Shown here piece after piece: positions 8,693 through 17,006 of a stretch of 64,000 nucleotides of DNA. Position 1 is the first letter of the stretch. Every line of letters begins with the position of its first letter. A program made the translations under genes and the position numbers. Source of the DNA: JBJXFE01 sp046153875 (GTDB lineage Bacteria > Planctomycetota > Phycisphaerae > Phycisphaerales > UBA1924). Location of the stretch: NCBI GenBank assembly GCA_046153875.1, contig JBJXFE010000042.1:51012-115011 (forward strand). The letters are read 5' to 3'. Below the pieces are notes generated by a model that worked only from the letters and a program-made list of their open reading frames with translations, did not search any database and was not told the origin of the DNA.

Positions 8693-9601
8693 ATGAACCG
8701 ATCCCTTCCGGTTTGCCTGGGCGTCGCGGCGGCCTCGGCGCTCGCCGTGGTCGTGCCGGCGTTCGCGCGGCAGGCCGCCGATCCGTCCACGCCGGCCACG
8801 CCGTCCGCTTCGGTGACGCAACCCGCGGACGCGCTGGCCGGCCCGCGCGTGCGCCCGCGCGGCGATGAGCTGCCGACGCTGGTCGAATCCGACTACGAGG
8901 GCAAGGTCAAGCGGCTCGACACGACGCCCGAGGAGGGCGCGATCAAGCTGCTCACGCTCACCCCCGAGGAGCAGTCGGGCGTGGACGGCGTGCTGGCCGA
9001 TCGCGCGAAGCTGCTGGAGGCGTTCGTGTTCGACAATCTCGACCTGCTGACGCGGCTCGGCTCGGCCTCGGACGGCGGGGAGCGGGTCGCGCAACTCGGG
9101 CTGATCGTCGAGGCGGTGCGGAAGACCGCGGCGATCCGCGAGAAAGGCCCGCTGGCGGAGCAGCTCCGGGGCGTACTGGACGGGGCGAACCGGGAGAAGT
9201 TCGACGCGCTGGTGGGCGGGTACTGGGACGCGGTGGTGAAGGAGCGGCAGGAGTCGGGCCGGCGCGCGGGGAAGCGCGAAGGGCGGCTGGGCGTGCTGGG
9301 GGACGAGCGGCTCAAGGCGTTCGGCAAGGAGATCGAGCGCGCGTTCTACCGCGTCGCCGACCCGGGCGGGGAGCGCGAGTTCGACGAGTTGCTCGCGGCC
9401 ATGGAGCTCCGCCCGGAGCAGGAGTCGCGTGTCCGGCGCATGGCCGAGGACTTCATCGTCGGGGCGCGCTTCAAGCCCACGCCGGCGCAGGAACGGAACT
9501 TCATCCTGAAGGTCACGTCGATGCTCGATCAGAAGCAGCGTCGGCTGCTCGCGCGGCACATCGCGGAGCGCGAGCGGGGCTCCGGGACGATGGGCCGGTA
9601 G
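8693..9601 (+). CDS. Secreted helical protein of unknown function (first of a tandem pair)
   Basis: 302 residues with a typical Sec signal peptide (MNRSLPVCLGVAAASALAVVVPAFA, cleavage near residue 26). The mature protein is charged, Glu/Arg/Lys-rich and predicted all-helical by eye; it contains the segment EAFVFDNLDLLTRL. The next gene contains the corresponding QAVIDNLDFIEKL in a protein of similar size and plan, so the two look like diverged tandem paralogues. No enzymatic motif is visible. GGGAG at 8682-8686 is a plausible ribosome site, and TATGGT at 8669-8674 a candidate -10 giving a short leader. Divergent from pyrE. Confidence 0.75.
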   Translation: MNRSLPVCLGVAAASALAVVVPAFARQAADPSTPATPSASVTQPADALAGPRVRPRGDELPTLVESDYEGKVKRLDTTPEEGAIKLLTLTPEEQSGVDGVLADRAKLLEAFVFDNLDLLTRLGSASDGGERVAQLGLIVEAVRKTAAIREKGPLAEQLRGVLDGANREKFDALVGGYWDAVVKERQESGRRAGKREGRLGVLGDERLKAFGKEIERAFYRVADPGGEREFDELLAAMELRPEQESRVRRMAEDFIVGARFKPTPAQERNFILKVTSMLDQKQRRLLARHIAERERGSGTMGR

Positions 9602-9818
9602 CTCGCCTGCGGCGGCATTCGGGCGTGGTCCGGACCCGATCGTCTCCCGATCGTTCGGAATTCCGCCCGAGCGCCACGCGGGATCGCATCAAGAACCGGG
9701 GCTACCGTTTGCCCCCGGTGCGGGTGCGCGCCCGTCCCGGACGACCGATTCGGCGGGCCGCGTCCGGCCGCCGCAGTTCCGAACCACGTTCCGATCGCCC
9801 GATTCAGAGGATCGAAGC

Positions 9819-10772
9819 ATGAAGACCGCCCACCTGCTCGCCGCGTTGACCGGCCTGTCCCTCGCCACTTTCGCGGTCGCGCAGGACCACGCCGCGGCGC
9901 CGCCGCGGCCGCGCCCGCAGGTGCAGCCGAACAACGTGATTCAAGAAGCGGCGCAGGTGAAGTTCGAGCCGATCGCCGGGCAGGAGAACGGGCGCACCAT
10001 CACCCTCGACGGTGTGATCGACGTCTACGCGCTGCACCGCAACCCGCTGATCGACGAGGCCGCGTGGGCGAAGCTGACGCCGGCGCTGACCGAGTGGATG
10101 GCCGACGTGGACCAGGCGGTGATCGACAACCTCGATTTCATCGAGAAGCTCGACGGCGGGATTCTCCACGAAGTCAAGATCGACGACATGAACGGGAACC
10201 GCATGGTCATGGAGATGATGATGCAGTTCCTGGCGATCGGGCCGGCCACGACGATTCTCGGGTCGAAGGGCGCGATGACCAAGCTCCAGGAGCAGGTCAA
10301 CACCAACATCACGAACGAGTACCTCCAGCGGCACATGGACGAGATCGGCGCCGAGGCCCAGAAGGAGGCGCAGGCGCTGCCCGAGAACGAGCGGGAGTCC
10401 ATGATCGTGAACGCTCGGAGCCGGTTCATCTTCGGGTTGATGTGGCGCGACGCGCAGGCGTCGTGGGCCCGCCAGCTCGACGAGGCCGCCCCGAACCTCG
10501 CGGGCATCGTCGCCCAGATGAGCCTCGACGCGAAGACGCTCGAGACGATCGCGCCGGCGATGTCGGCCGTCAAGGACGCGCAGGCGGGCGCGGAGCGGCG
10601 CAAGGTCATCAAGGCCGTGCTCGCCGGGCTCACGTTCGACAAGCGGCGCGAGCTGCTGACACGGGCGCGCGAGGCGGCCCCGCCGTTCAACCCGCGGACG
10701 GCGTTCATCCCGCCCAAGCCCGTGGCAGCGGCACCGGCGCCGGCTGACGCCGCCTTGGGCGGCGGACGCTGA
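9819..10772 (+). CDS. Secreted helical protein of unknown function (second of a tandem pair)
   Basis: 317 residues starting with a Sec signal peptide (MKTAHLLAALTGLSLATFAVAQ). The mature part begins with a Pro/Arg linker and then continues as charged helical sequence with QAVIDNLDFIEKL, the counterpart of VFDNLDLLTRL in the preceding gene. The C-terminus is low complexity (PKPVAAAPAPADAALGGGR). AGAGGA at 9804-9809 is a fair Shine-Dalgarno. The 217-base gap before it shows no gene, only a candidate TACCGT -10 at 9704. Function unknown; not an enzyme family I recognise. Confidence 0.75.
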   Translation: MKTAHLLAALTGLSLATFAVAQDHAAAPPRPRPQVQPNNVIQEAAQVKFEPIAGQENGRTITLDGVIDVYALHRNPLIDEAAWAKLTPALTEWMADVDQAVIDNLDFIEKLDGGILHEVKIDDMNGNRMVMEMMMQFLAIGPATTILGSKGAMTKLQEQVNTNITNEYLQRHMDEIGAEAQKEAQALPENERESMIVNARSRFIFGLMWRDAQASWARQLDEAAPNLAGIVAQMSLDAKTLETIAPAMSAVKDAQAGAERRKVIKAVLAGLTFDKRRELLTRAREAAPPFNPRTAFIPPKPVAAAPAPADAALGGGR

Positions 10773-10781
10773 CCGACACGT

Positions 10782-12077
10782 TCACTCCCACGAACGGACT
10801 TTCTCCATCACGACGTCCCGGCCGGCGAAGAACTCCGCGGCCGACGGCTCCGCGTGGACGTCGGGCATGACGCTGGGCGGGTCCTCGCCCTCGATCTGCT
10901 TCCAGTACTTCGTCGAGTACCACACGCTCAGCGCGCTGCGCGGCAGCTTCATTTCCTTGATCTCGCCGTAGCTCTTGGGGCGCCCGCCGGTGGGCTCGCC
11001 GACGAGGATCGCGTCGGTGGCGCGGCGCAGCTGCAGGGCGTTCATCATCGCGGACGACTGCGTGCGCGCGCCGATCAGCACGAACAGCCGGCCGCGCCGG
11101 TTGATCCCCGTGTGCGAGCGCAGCGTCATGATCAGCGGCGTCGCCACGCCGGAGTTTCCGCCGCCGTTGTTCCGCACGTCGATCACGAGCTTCTCGGGCA
11201 CCACGCCCTCGTGCCCCGGCGCCTTGCCGTTCACCGCGTCGATGACTTCCGTCGCGAACTTCCGGAACGGGCGCTGCGGGTCATCGGCGCAACTGTTGTA
11301 CGCGGCGTAGACGATCTTCCCGTCGTCGAGCCACGTCCACCAGTACGCCGACCGCTGGTCGCGCAGGTAGATCGGCGCATCCGCGCCCGTGAGCGCCTCG
11401 GGGAGTTTCCACGCGACGGGCGTGCCGCGCTCCAGCGGCGTGAGCACGCGCGTGAATCCCGAGCCGTCCCTCTCGAACGCGAACTCGGCGCTCTCCGGGC
11501 TCGTTGTGACGCCAAAGGCGTGCAGGGCCTCGGGCACGGCCAGGGCCCGCGTGGTCTGCATGGTGCGCATCACGTCGTTCTCGCGGGTGGCCATGGCGCC
11601 CACGGCCTCGCGGGCCGCGGGCGTGGCGGTCCCGTCGATCGAGGCGACCCGCGCGCCGATCAGGTCCGTGTGCGGCTCGGTCGCCGCGACGACGTAGACG
11701 CCGTCGGCGAACGCCTTGAGCTGCACGGGGTACGCCCCGAGCCGGGCCCGCGCGTCGAGCGACGTGTGCGCATCCCCCACCGCCGCGACGAGCGCCGCGA
11801 GGCGGCAGACGACCTCGTGGTCGGCGAGGCTCGGGATGGCCACGTCGATCGCGGCGACGCGGCCCGCCCAGTCGTCGCGTGTGACGGTGTGGAATGCGTT
11901 GGCGTGGCGTTTCGGCAACTCGTCGGCGATGAACCTGAGGTCCTCCCGCCAGGCAGCGGCGCGGGCGGTGGCGGGGGGCGGCGCGGGCGGATTGGCGGCC
12001 GGGTCCTGAGCCCGGGCGAGTGATACCAGGACCATGCCCGCGACGAAGGCGAACGGGATGGATCGGAACGCGTTCAT
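10782..12077 (-). CDS. Secreted S41-type (C-terminal processing) peptidase-like protein
   Basis: 431 residues with an N-terminal signal peptide (FVAGMVLVSLARAQ). The C-terminal half has the S41/tail-specific protease fold: LVIDVRNNGGGNSG, the GARTQSSAMMNAL segment with the likely nucleophilic Ser, and LVGEPTGGRPKSYGE near the end. No clear PDZ domain separates the N-terminal helical part from the catalytic core, and the lysine usually found four residues after the Ser is not obvious, so activity is uncertain. TAGGCT at 12084-12089 lies 6 nt before the ATG, suggesting a leaderless transcript. Tail-to-tail with the preceding secreted protein gene. Confidence 0.8.
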   Translation of the reverse strand: MNAFRSIPFAFVAGMVLVSLARAQDPAANPPAPPPATARAAAWREDLRFIADELPKRHANAFHTVTRDDWAGRVAAIDVAIPSLADHEVVCRLAALVAAVGDAHTSLDARARLGAYPVQLKAFADGVYVVAATEPHTDLIGARVASIDGTATPAAREAVGAMATRENDVMRTMQTTRALAVPEALHAFGVTTSPESAEFAFERDGSGFTRVLTPLERGTPVAWKLPEALTGADAPIYLRDQRSAYWWTWLDDGKIVYAAYNSCADDPQRPFRKFATEVIDAVNGKAPGHEGVVPEKLVIDVRNNGGGNSGVATPLIMTLRSHTGINRRGRLFVLIGARTQSSAMMNALQLRRATDAILVGEPTGGRPKSYGEIKEMKLPRSALSVWYSTKYWKQIEGEDPPSVMPDVHAEPSAAEFFAGRDVVMEKVRSWE

Positions 12078-12176
12078 GCGAACAGCCTACCACCACATGG
12101 CCGCGGCCCATCGCCGCAGTCCGCTGTTGTTGGGGGCTCGACCCGGTCGGATTCGCGCATCCACGTGCTTTCGCTC

Positions 12177-12204
12177 TTGAGACGCCGAGCGCCGCGGCCA
12201 TAAT
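12177..12204 (+). promoter_or_regulatory. Sigma-70-like promoter TTGAGA-N16-CATAAT
   Basis: TTGAGA at 12177-12182 and CATAAT at 12199-12204 with 16 nt between. Transcription would start near 12211, giving a leader of about 60 nt that contains AGAGAGG before ATG 12270. Confidence 0.5.
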
Positions 12205-12269
12205 CGAGCGTCGGAGCCGAGCGCCGCGCCGTTGTGCGGCGGGTGACGGGCCGCGAGAGAGGAAAACCC

Positions 12270-12749
12270 ATGTTCAGCTTCTTCATGTCCATCAGCACGA
12301 TCTCGCTGGGCCTCTCCTTGTCCATCGGGGGCTCCATCGGCGGCGGGTCGCACGAGAAGTCCACCGGCGGCATTACGTTCCAGGTCGGTGCGGCGTGTGC
12401 CCAGGCCACGTTCAACGCCCACGAACCCGCGGGCAACCAGGCCGCCAAGGGCGTGTTCAACTACCGCGACGTGACGCCGACGGGCGCGGTGCGGCTCTTC
12501 CAGGTCAAGGTGCAGCGGTGCGTCGTGAACGGCGACCGCGCGACGTTCGTCGGCAACGTCGTGATGTCGAACGTCCCCGGGTGGCGCGACCGCTGGGTGC
12601 GCGTCTGGGTCCGCGACGGCGGGACTCCGGGACGCAACGGCGACCTGCTCACATTCCGGTTCTTCCCCCGTCTGACCGACGCGGCGACCGCCGCCCCGAT
12701 CACGTGGTTCCCGGCGACGGGCGGGAACCTGACGGTTCACTCGCGCTGA
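12270..12749 (+). CDS. Small secreted protein, post-COAP-1-like beta domain
   Basis: 159 residues from ATG 12270. A hydrophobic Ser/Ile/Gly-rich N-terminus (MFSFFMSISTISLGLSLSIGG) may act as a signal or anchor. The remainder is a small beta-rich domain: GVFNYRDVTPTGAVRLFQV, then DRATFVGNV, then VWVRDGGTPGRNGDLLTF. That layout (a filled-in phrase of the type 'x-A-t-i-t-G... v-v-D-g-G-p-G...D-f') resembles the domain often found at the end of extracellular proteins as post-COAP-1. Shine-Dalgarno AGAGAGG at 12254-12260 supports this start. Exact role unknown. Confidence 0.65.
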   Translation: MFSFFMSISTISLGLSLSIGGSIGGGSHEKSTGGITFQVGAACAQATFNAHEPAGNQAAKGVFNYRDVTPTGAVRLFQVKVQRCVVNGDRATFVGNVVMSNVPGWRDRWVRVWVRDGGTPGRNGDLLTFRFFPRLTDAATAAPITWFPATGGNLTVHSR

Positions 12750-12785
12750 GCACGAGCGCCGGGTAATCTCCGGTACGCTGCACGC

Positions 12786-13463
12786 ATGGAGATGACTCCG
12801 AAGCGCTGGGAAAACACGTGCGCGTACCTTCGTGACGTGTTCGGGACGCAGGATGAACACCTCGGTGGGCTCATGGAGCGGGCCGTCGCGGCCGGGCTGC
12901 CGAGTATCGCGGTCTCGGCGGACGTGGGCCGGCTGCTGATGCTGCTCACGTCGATGACGGGCGACGGGCGGGGCGCGAAGGTCGCGGTCGAGCTCGGCAC
13001 GCTGGCGGGATACTCCGCGATCTGGATCGCGCGCGGGCTCTCGCCGGGCGGGCGGCTCATCACCGTCGAGCCCAACGGCCTGCACGCCGACTTCGCGGCC
13101 GGCGAGTTTCGGCGCGCGGGCGTCGCGGGCTCGATCGAGATCCGGCGTGCCCCGGCCCTGGACGCCATCCCCCGGATCGCGGCCGAGCTCGGCCCGGCGT
13201 CGATCGACGTGGCGTTTCTCGACGCGGTGAAGACGGAGTACCCGGCGTACCTGGCGGCGCTGAAGCCGTTGATCCGGCCCGGCGGCCTGCTCATCGCGGA
13301 CAACGCACTGGGGTCGTCGTTCTGGATCGACGACCCGCCGGGCTCGAGCCCGGAGCGTGACGCGGTGGACCGCTTCAACCGGCTCGTGGCATCGGACCGT
13401 GACTTTGTGACGGCGTGCGTGCCGATCCGCGAAGGGGTCTTGATCGCTAGAAAAGTCCTATAA
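12786..13463 (+). CDS. Class I SAM-dependent O-methyltransferase
   Basis: 225 residues, similar to the catechol/caffeoyl-CoA O-methyltransferase family. The SAM-binding motif is VAVELGTLAGYSAIWIARGL, followed by the acidic ribose-binding ITVEPNGLHA and the metal/substrate region IDVAFLDAVKTEYPAY and LLIADNALG. The substrate cannot be assigned. TACGCT at 12774-12779 is 6 nt before the ATG with no Shine-Dalgarno, so a leaderless message is likely. It ends 84 nt before the ArsR-type regulator, whose own promoter lies in that gap. Confidence 0.88.
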   Translation: MEMTPKRWENTCAYLRDVFGTQDEHLGGLMERAVAAGLPSIAVSADVGRLLMLLTSMTGDGRGAKVAVELGTLAGYSAIWIARGLSPGGRLITVEPNGLHADFAAGEFRRAGVAGSIEIRRAPALDAIPRIAAELGPASIDVAFLDAVKTEYPAYLAALKPLIRPGGLLIADNALGSSFWIDDPPGSSPERDAVDRFNRLVASDRDFVTACVPIREGVLIARKVL

Positions 13464-13490
13464 CTACATGACACACCGACACACAATATA

Positions 13491-13540
13491 GTCTTGACAG
13501 TGAATACTGTCTTGACATTGTCACTGATCGGTGCTACCGT
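13491..13540 (+). promoter_or_regulatory. TTGACA promoter overlapped by inverted repeats, likely ArsR operator
   Basis: GTCTTGACA occurs twice, 18 nt apart (13491-13499 and 13509-13517). The second TTGACA (13512-13517) has TACCGT (13535-13540) at 17-nt spacing, and ATG 13547 follows 6 nt later, so the mRNA would be leaderless. GACAGT-GAAT-ACTGTC (13496-13511) is a perfect 6-bp inverted repeat and TGACA-T-TGTCA (13513-13523) a second one. This arrangement fits autoregulation by the adjacent ArsR-family protein. Confidence 0.65.
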
Positions 13541-13546
13541 GGTGGC

Positions 13547-14209
13547 ATGGGTGCGGCGCTCCAGCTTGGGGTCATTGATGGGGCCGACGCCGCATCAACG
13601 ATCCTCGAGCCAACACGGCTGATGATGCTGGGCGAGCTCCAGCAGCCCGATTCCGCGGCCGGGCTCGCGAAGCGACTGAAGCTGCCCCGGCAACGGGTGA
13701 ACTACCACCTGCGTGAGCTGGAACGCGCGGGGCTGGTGCGGCTCGTCGAGGAGCGGCGCAAGGGCAACTGCACGGAGCGGCTGGTCCAGGCGACGGCGCG
13801 GTCGTACCTGATCAGTCCGGAGTTGCTCGGGTCGATCGGTGCCGACCCGGACCGCGTCGAGGATCGGCTGTCGTCGGCGTACCTGATCGCGGTGGCGGCG
13901 CGGGCGATCCGCGAGGTCGCGGAGGTGCGCGGCCGGGCGGAGCGAGCCGGCAGGCCGATCGCGACGCTTTCTCTTCAGACCGAGGTGCGCTTCGCCTCGG
14001 CGGACGACCGCAATGCATTCGCGGAAGACGTGGCCAACGCGGTCGCCCAGCTTGTGCGCGAGTACCACACGCCCGGCGATGACGAGGCGGGGCGGCTGCA
14101 CAAGTTCTTCATCGGCGGGTACCCGGCGATCACGAAGCCCGACACACCGTCGGGAGCGCGCCCGTCAGGACGATCGGCGGACGACGCGCGACCGGGAGAA
14201 GCCGCGTGA
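13547..14209 (+). CDS. ArsR-family winged-helix transcriptional regulator
   Basis: 220-residue DNA-binding protein. A winged HTH occupies about residues 20-90: PTRLMMLGELQQPDSAAGLAKRL, then PRQRVNYHLRELERAGLV and the wing VRLVEERRKGNCTER. The remaining 130 residues lack metal-binding cysteines and look like a ligand or dimer domain, longer than a classical ArsR (about 100 residues). The stop overlaps the start of the SRPBCC gene (GTGA, 4 nt), so the two are one operon. ArsR regulator plus SRPBCC/AHSA1 protein is a frequent bacterial pairing. Base composition just upstream is unusually AT-rich for the region. Confidence 0.88.
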   Translation: MGAALQLGVIDGADAASTILEPTRLMMLGELQQPDSAAGLAKRLKLPRQRVNYHLRELERAGLVRLVEERRKGNCTERLVQATARSYLISPELLGSIGADPDRVEDRLSSAYLIAVAARAIREVAEVRGRAERAGRPIATLSLQTEVRFASADDRNAFAEDVANAVAQLVREYHTPGDDEAGRLHKFFIGGYPAITKPDTPSGARPSGRSADDARPGEAA

Positions 14210-15030
14210 GCGAGCAACGCACGCTGGAAACTTCGATCGAGGTGCGCGCGACGCCGGCCGCGGTGTGGAAGGCGCTCACGGACGCCGAGGAACTGACGCG
14301 CTGGTTCCCGATGGAGGCCCGCGTGACGCCGGGCGTCGGCGGCTCCATCTGGACGTCGTGGAAGGATGAGTACGAGGACACCGCCCGCATCGAGGTCTGG
14401 GAGCCCAACCGCCGCCTTGTGCTCGCCAGCGGGATCGGCGCGGCGGGGCTGCCCGCGCGGCTGACCGTGGACTACACGATCGAGGCGAAGCATGGCGCCG
14501 CCGGGGTCACGGTGCTGCGGCTGGTTCATTCCGGGTTCGGTCGCGGCGGAGACTGGGACTGGGAGTTCGACGCGACGAAACGCGGGTGGAGCTTCGAGCT
14601 GCGGGGCCTGCGGCACTACCTGGAGCGACACGCGGGCAAGCCGCGTCGCGTCGCGTGGATCCGACGCAAGACGGACAAGACTCCGGAGCAGGCTTGGACG
14701 CGGATCATGGGGGGCACGCCGGGTTCACACGGGTTGCTGAGCCTCAAACCGCTCCCGACGCTGCGCGAAGGCGACCCGTACCGCTTCATCACCGCCGACG
14801 GCGAGACGATCAGCGGCGAGGCGCGGGTGTTCGGCCCGCCGCGGGACTTCGCGGGGACGGTGCGCGAGCTGAACGACGCGTACCTGCGGCTGCGGATCGA
14901 CCACCCGTGCTCGTCCGGAGGAGTGGATCGCGGCATCGAGATCAACCTGTGGCTGTCGATGTACGGCGCGACGGAGCTCGAGGCGGAGGTGGTCGAGCAC
15001 CGCTGGGGGATGCTGATGGGGAGGGCGTGA
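14206..15030 (+). CDS. SRPBCC/AHSA1-domain protein
   Basis: 274 residues with a START-like hydrophobic-ligand fold. The first domain (about 1-145) is a clear AHSA1 type: TSIEVRATPAAVWKALTD, then ELTRWFPMEARV and IEVWEPNRRLVL. The second part (about 155-274) looks like a weaker or divergent second helix-grip domain ending LWLSMYGATELEAEVVEHRW. GTG start overlapping the ArsR stop by 4 nt indicates translational coupling. Ligand unknown; a single-component ligand-responsive pair with the upstream regulator is the simplest reading. Confidence 0.85.
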   Translation: MSEQRTLETSIEVRATPAAVWKALTDAEELTRWFPMEARVTPGVGGSIWTSWKDEYEDTARIEVWEPNRRLVLASGIGAAGLPARLTVDYTIEAKHGAAGVTVLRLVHSGFGRGGDWDWEFDATKRGWSFELRGLRHYLERHAGKPRRVAWIRRKTDKTPEQAWTRIMGGTPGSHGLLSLKPLPTLREGDPYRFITADGETISGEARVFGPPRDFAGTVRELNDAYLRLRIDHPCSSGGVDRGIEINLWLSMYGATELEAEVVEHRWGMLMGRA

Positions 15031-15051
15031 GGGGCGGGAACGGCGGGGCGA

Positions 15052-16227
15052 TCATTCGGGGGGACGGTCGAGTTGCTCGACCCATGTCGCCGGGATCGGC
15101 GTCCGCGGCATCAGCAGCGCCATCGAGGACATGGCCGTGCCGTAGGCCGCGGATCGCGGGAAGACCCGGTCGTTCCACGAGCCGTCCTCGCCCCGGGTGC
15201 GGAAGATCAGCTCGTGGACGCGCCGGCGGTACTCCGCCCGCTCGCCCTCGGGGAGCATCTCGACCGCCATTGCTGCGTGGTAGTGGGCGTAGTAGAAGTA
15301 GTATGGGGCGATCGCGTACGGCCCGACGTGGGTGCCGGGCTGGGCGCGGCGCTTCTCCAACCACTCCCAGTGCGTGATGAACGCGTCGAGCGCGCCGCGG
15401 ATGCCCGCGACGGAGCCTCGCCCCCCACCCGCGAGGAAGAGCGTCGTTTCGGCCGCGAGCATCCGCCCCGTTGCGCCGGGGACGGCGTCGCGCGGGTTCT
15501 CGCCCGCCTTGCCCGAGTACACGACGCCGCCCGCGGGCGTGCGTGCCGCGGCAAGCGTGTCGAGCGCTCGCGAAACCACATCCGCGTCGACCGTGTAGCC
15601 CTGGCGTTTCGCCTCGAACAGCGCCAGCAGCGTGGGGCCGGTCATGAAGGACGACGGGGGCGCGGGTTTGTCGCGCCCGCGCGGGCGCGCGTAGTTCCAC
15701 CCGCCGACGCCGGGGATCTCCGTGCGATGGACGCCGTCGAGGTAGAACGCGATCGCCTTCTCGACGAGTTCCGGCGGCACGCTCTCCGCGGGCACGGCCT
15801 GGCGCGCCTTGGCCTCCAGCAGGAATGCCAGCCCGTAGGTGTACCCCCACCACCGCACGTCGTACCCCGCGTCGTAGTCGTCGATCGACATCAGCGGGTG
15901 GGCGATGGCTTCGCACACGAATCGTGCCCCGCGTGAGACGGCCGCGCTCCGGGCCGCGTCGCCCTCGTACCCCGGGGCGCGCATCAGGGCCGTGGCGCAG
16001 ATGGCAGTCCCGCCGACCTCGTACCCGATCGGGATCTTGCCTTCGACGCGGTAGACGCCCTCGTAGGGCCAGCGGTCCTTCGCGTCGCCTTCCTGGAGGG
16101 TCAGGATGATCTCGACGGCGCGTGCGATGGCGTCGTCCACGGTCGTGACGGGGGCGGCGGCAGCCACGGGCTGGAGCTGGGGCTCGGGCTGGGCCAGAAT
16201 CAGCGACAGCAGTGTGATCAGGAACAT
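15052..16227 (-). CDS. Secreted alpha/alpha-toroid (prenyltransferase/squalene-cyclase-like) protein
   Basis: 391 residues with a short signal peptide (MFLITLLSLILAQ). The body consists of repeated helix pairs with aromatic and Gly-rich turns: AIARAVEIILTLQEGD, RWWGYTYGLAFLLEAKA, GVGGWNYARP, RGEDGSWNDRVFP. This pattern is that of the alpha6/alpha6 barrel seen in squalene/oxidosqualene cyclases and related planctomycete exported proteins. The DxDD-type cyclase motif is not visible, so catalysis is unproven. TATCAT at 16234-16239 is 6 nt before the ATG. A second protein of this type lies at 20748-21977. Confidence 0.75.
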   Translation of the reverse strand: MFLITLLSLILAQPEPQLQPVAAAAPVTTVDDAIARAVEIILTLQEGDAKDRWPYEGVYRVEGKIPIGYEVGGTAICATALMRAPGYEGDAARSAAVSRGARFVCEAIAHPLMSIDDYDAGYDVRWWGYTYGLAFLLEAKARQAVPAESVPPELVEKAIAFYLDGVHRTEIPGVGGWNYARPRGRDKPAPPSSFMTGPTLLALFEAKRQGYTVDADVVSRALDTLAAARTPAGGVVYSGKAGENPRDAVPGATGRMLAAETTLFLAGGGRGSVAGIRGALDAFITHWEWLEKRRAQPGTHVGPYAIAPYYFYYAHYHAAMAVEMLPEGERAEYRRRVHELIFRTRGEDGSWNDRVFPRSAAYGTAMSSMALLMPRTPIPATWVEQLDRPPE

Positions 16228-16280
16228 GGCGCGATGATACCGCGCGGCACGCGGGCATCGGCCCCGATACCCTTCCCGCC

Positions 16281-17006
16281 ATGTCGATCATCGTCTTCCA
16301 GCACGGCGCGACGATCGGGCCGGGCCGCCTCGGCGCCACCCTCCGCGACCACGGCTTTCAGCTCGACATCCGGCGGCTGGACATCCTCGGAGCCCGCGGC
16401 GTGCCCACCGACCTCGACGGCGTGCACGGCGTGGTCAGCCTCGGAGGCAACCAGAACGTGGGCGAGCCGCACGCCTGGATGGCTGCGGAACTCGCGTTCC
16501 TCAAGGCCGCGCACGCCCGCCAGCTCCCCGTCATCGGCGTGTGCCTGGGGCACCAACTGATCGCGCACGCGCTGGGCGGCAAGGTCGGCTCCATGGAGAA
16601 ATACCACGTCGGGTTCGAGCGCGTGAGCCTGAACCCGACGGGTCAGACCGAGACCATGCTCGCGGGCATCGCGTGGGACTCGATGCAGTACCAGGACCAC
16701 GGGCAGGAGGTCAAGGAACTCCCGCCCGACGCGACGCTGCTGGCCTCCTCGCCGGCGTGCAGGATTGAGTGCTTCAAGGCGGGGATCAGGACCTACGGGT
16801 TCCAGTACCACTTCGAGGCGGACCGCGCGATGATGGAGCGATGGTGGGCGGACGACGCGGCGACCCTCGCGCGGTGCGGCGCGTCGTCGGGCGACCTTGC
16901 GCGCGCGTGCGACGCGAACTACCCCGGATTCGCGCGGCTGGCCGACCGACTGTGCGTGAACCTGGGCACGTTTCTGTTCCCGGTGATGACGCGGATCAGT
17001 GCATAG
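16281..17006 (+). CDS. Class I glutamine amidotransferase-like protein
   Basis: 241 residues, one GATase1 domain without a synthetase partner. The nucleophile Cys lies in VIGVCLGHQLIAHALGG and the His-Glu pair in FQYHFEAD, so the Cys-His-Glu triad is complete. GMP-synthase-like glutaminase domains and gamma-glutamyl hydrolase-type proteins share this layout; the acceptor is unknown. TACCCT at 16268-16273, 7 nt before the ATG, suggests a leaderless message. The stop TAG is followed directly by ATG of the HhH-GPD gene, so the two form one transcription unit. Divergent from the toroid gene with 53 nt between the starts. Confidence 0.88.
   Translation: MSIIVFQHGATIGPGRLGATLRDHGFQLDIRRLDILGARGVPTDLDGVHGVVSLGGNQNVGEPHAWMAAELAFLKAAHARQLPVIGVCLGHQLIAHALGGKVGSMEKYHVGFERVSLNPTGQTETMLAGIAWDSMQYQDHGQEVKELPPDATLLASSPACRIECFKAGIRTYGFQYHFEADRAMMERWWADDAATLARCGASSGDLARACDANYPGFARLADRLCVNLGTFLFPVMTRISA

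Noticed and set aside
8693..8700. Upstream extension of the secreted-protein gene to 8396
   Set aside because: It would overlap the pyrE promoter and gene, and the signal peptide begins exactly at ATG 8693.
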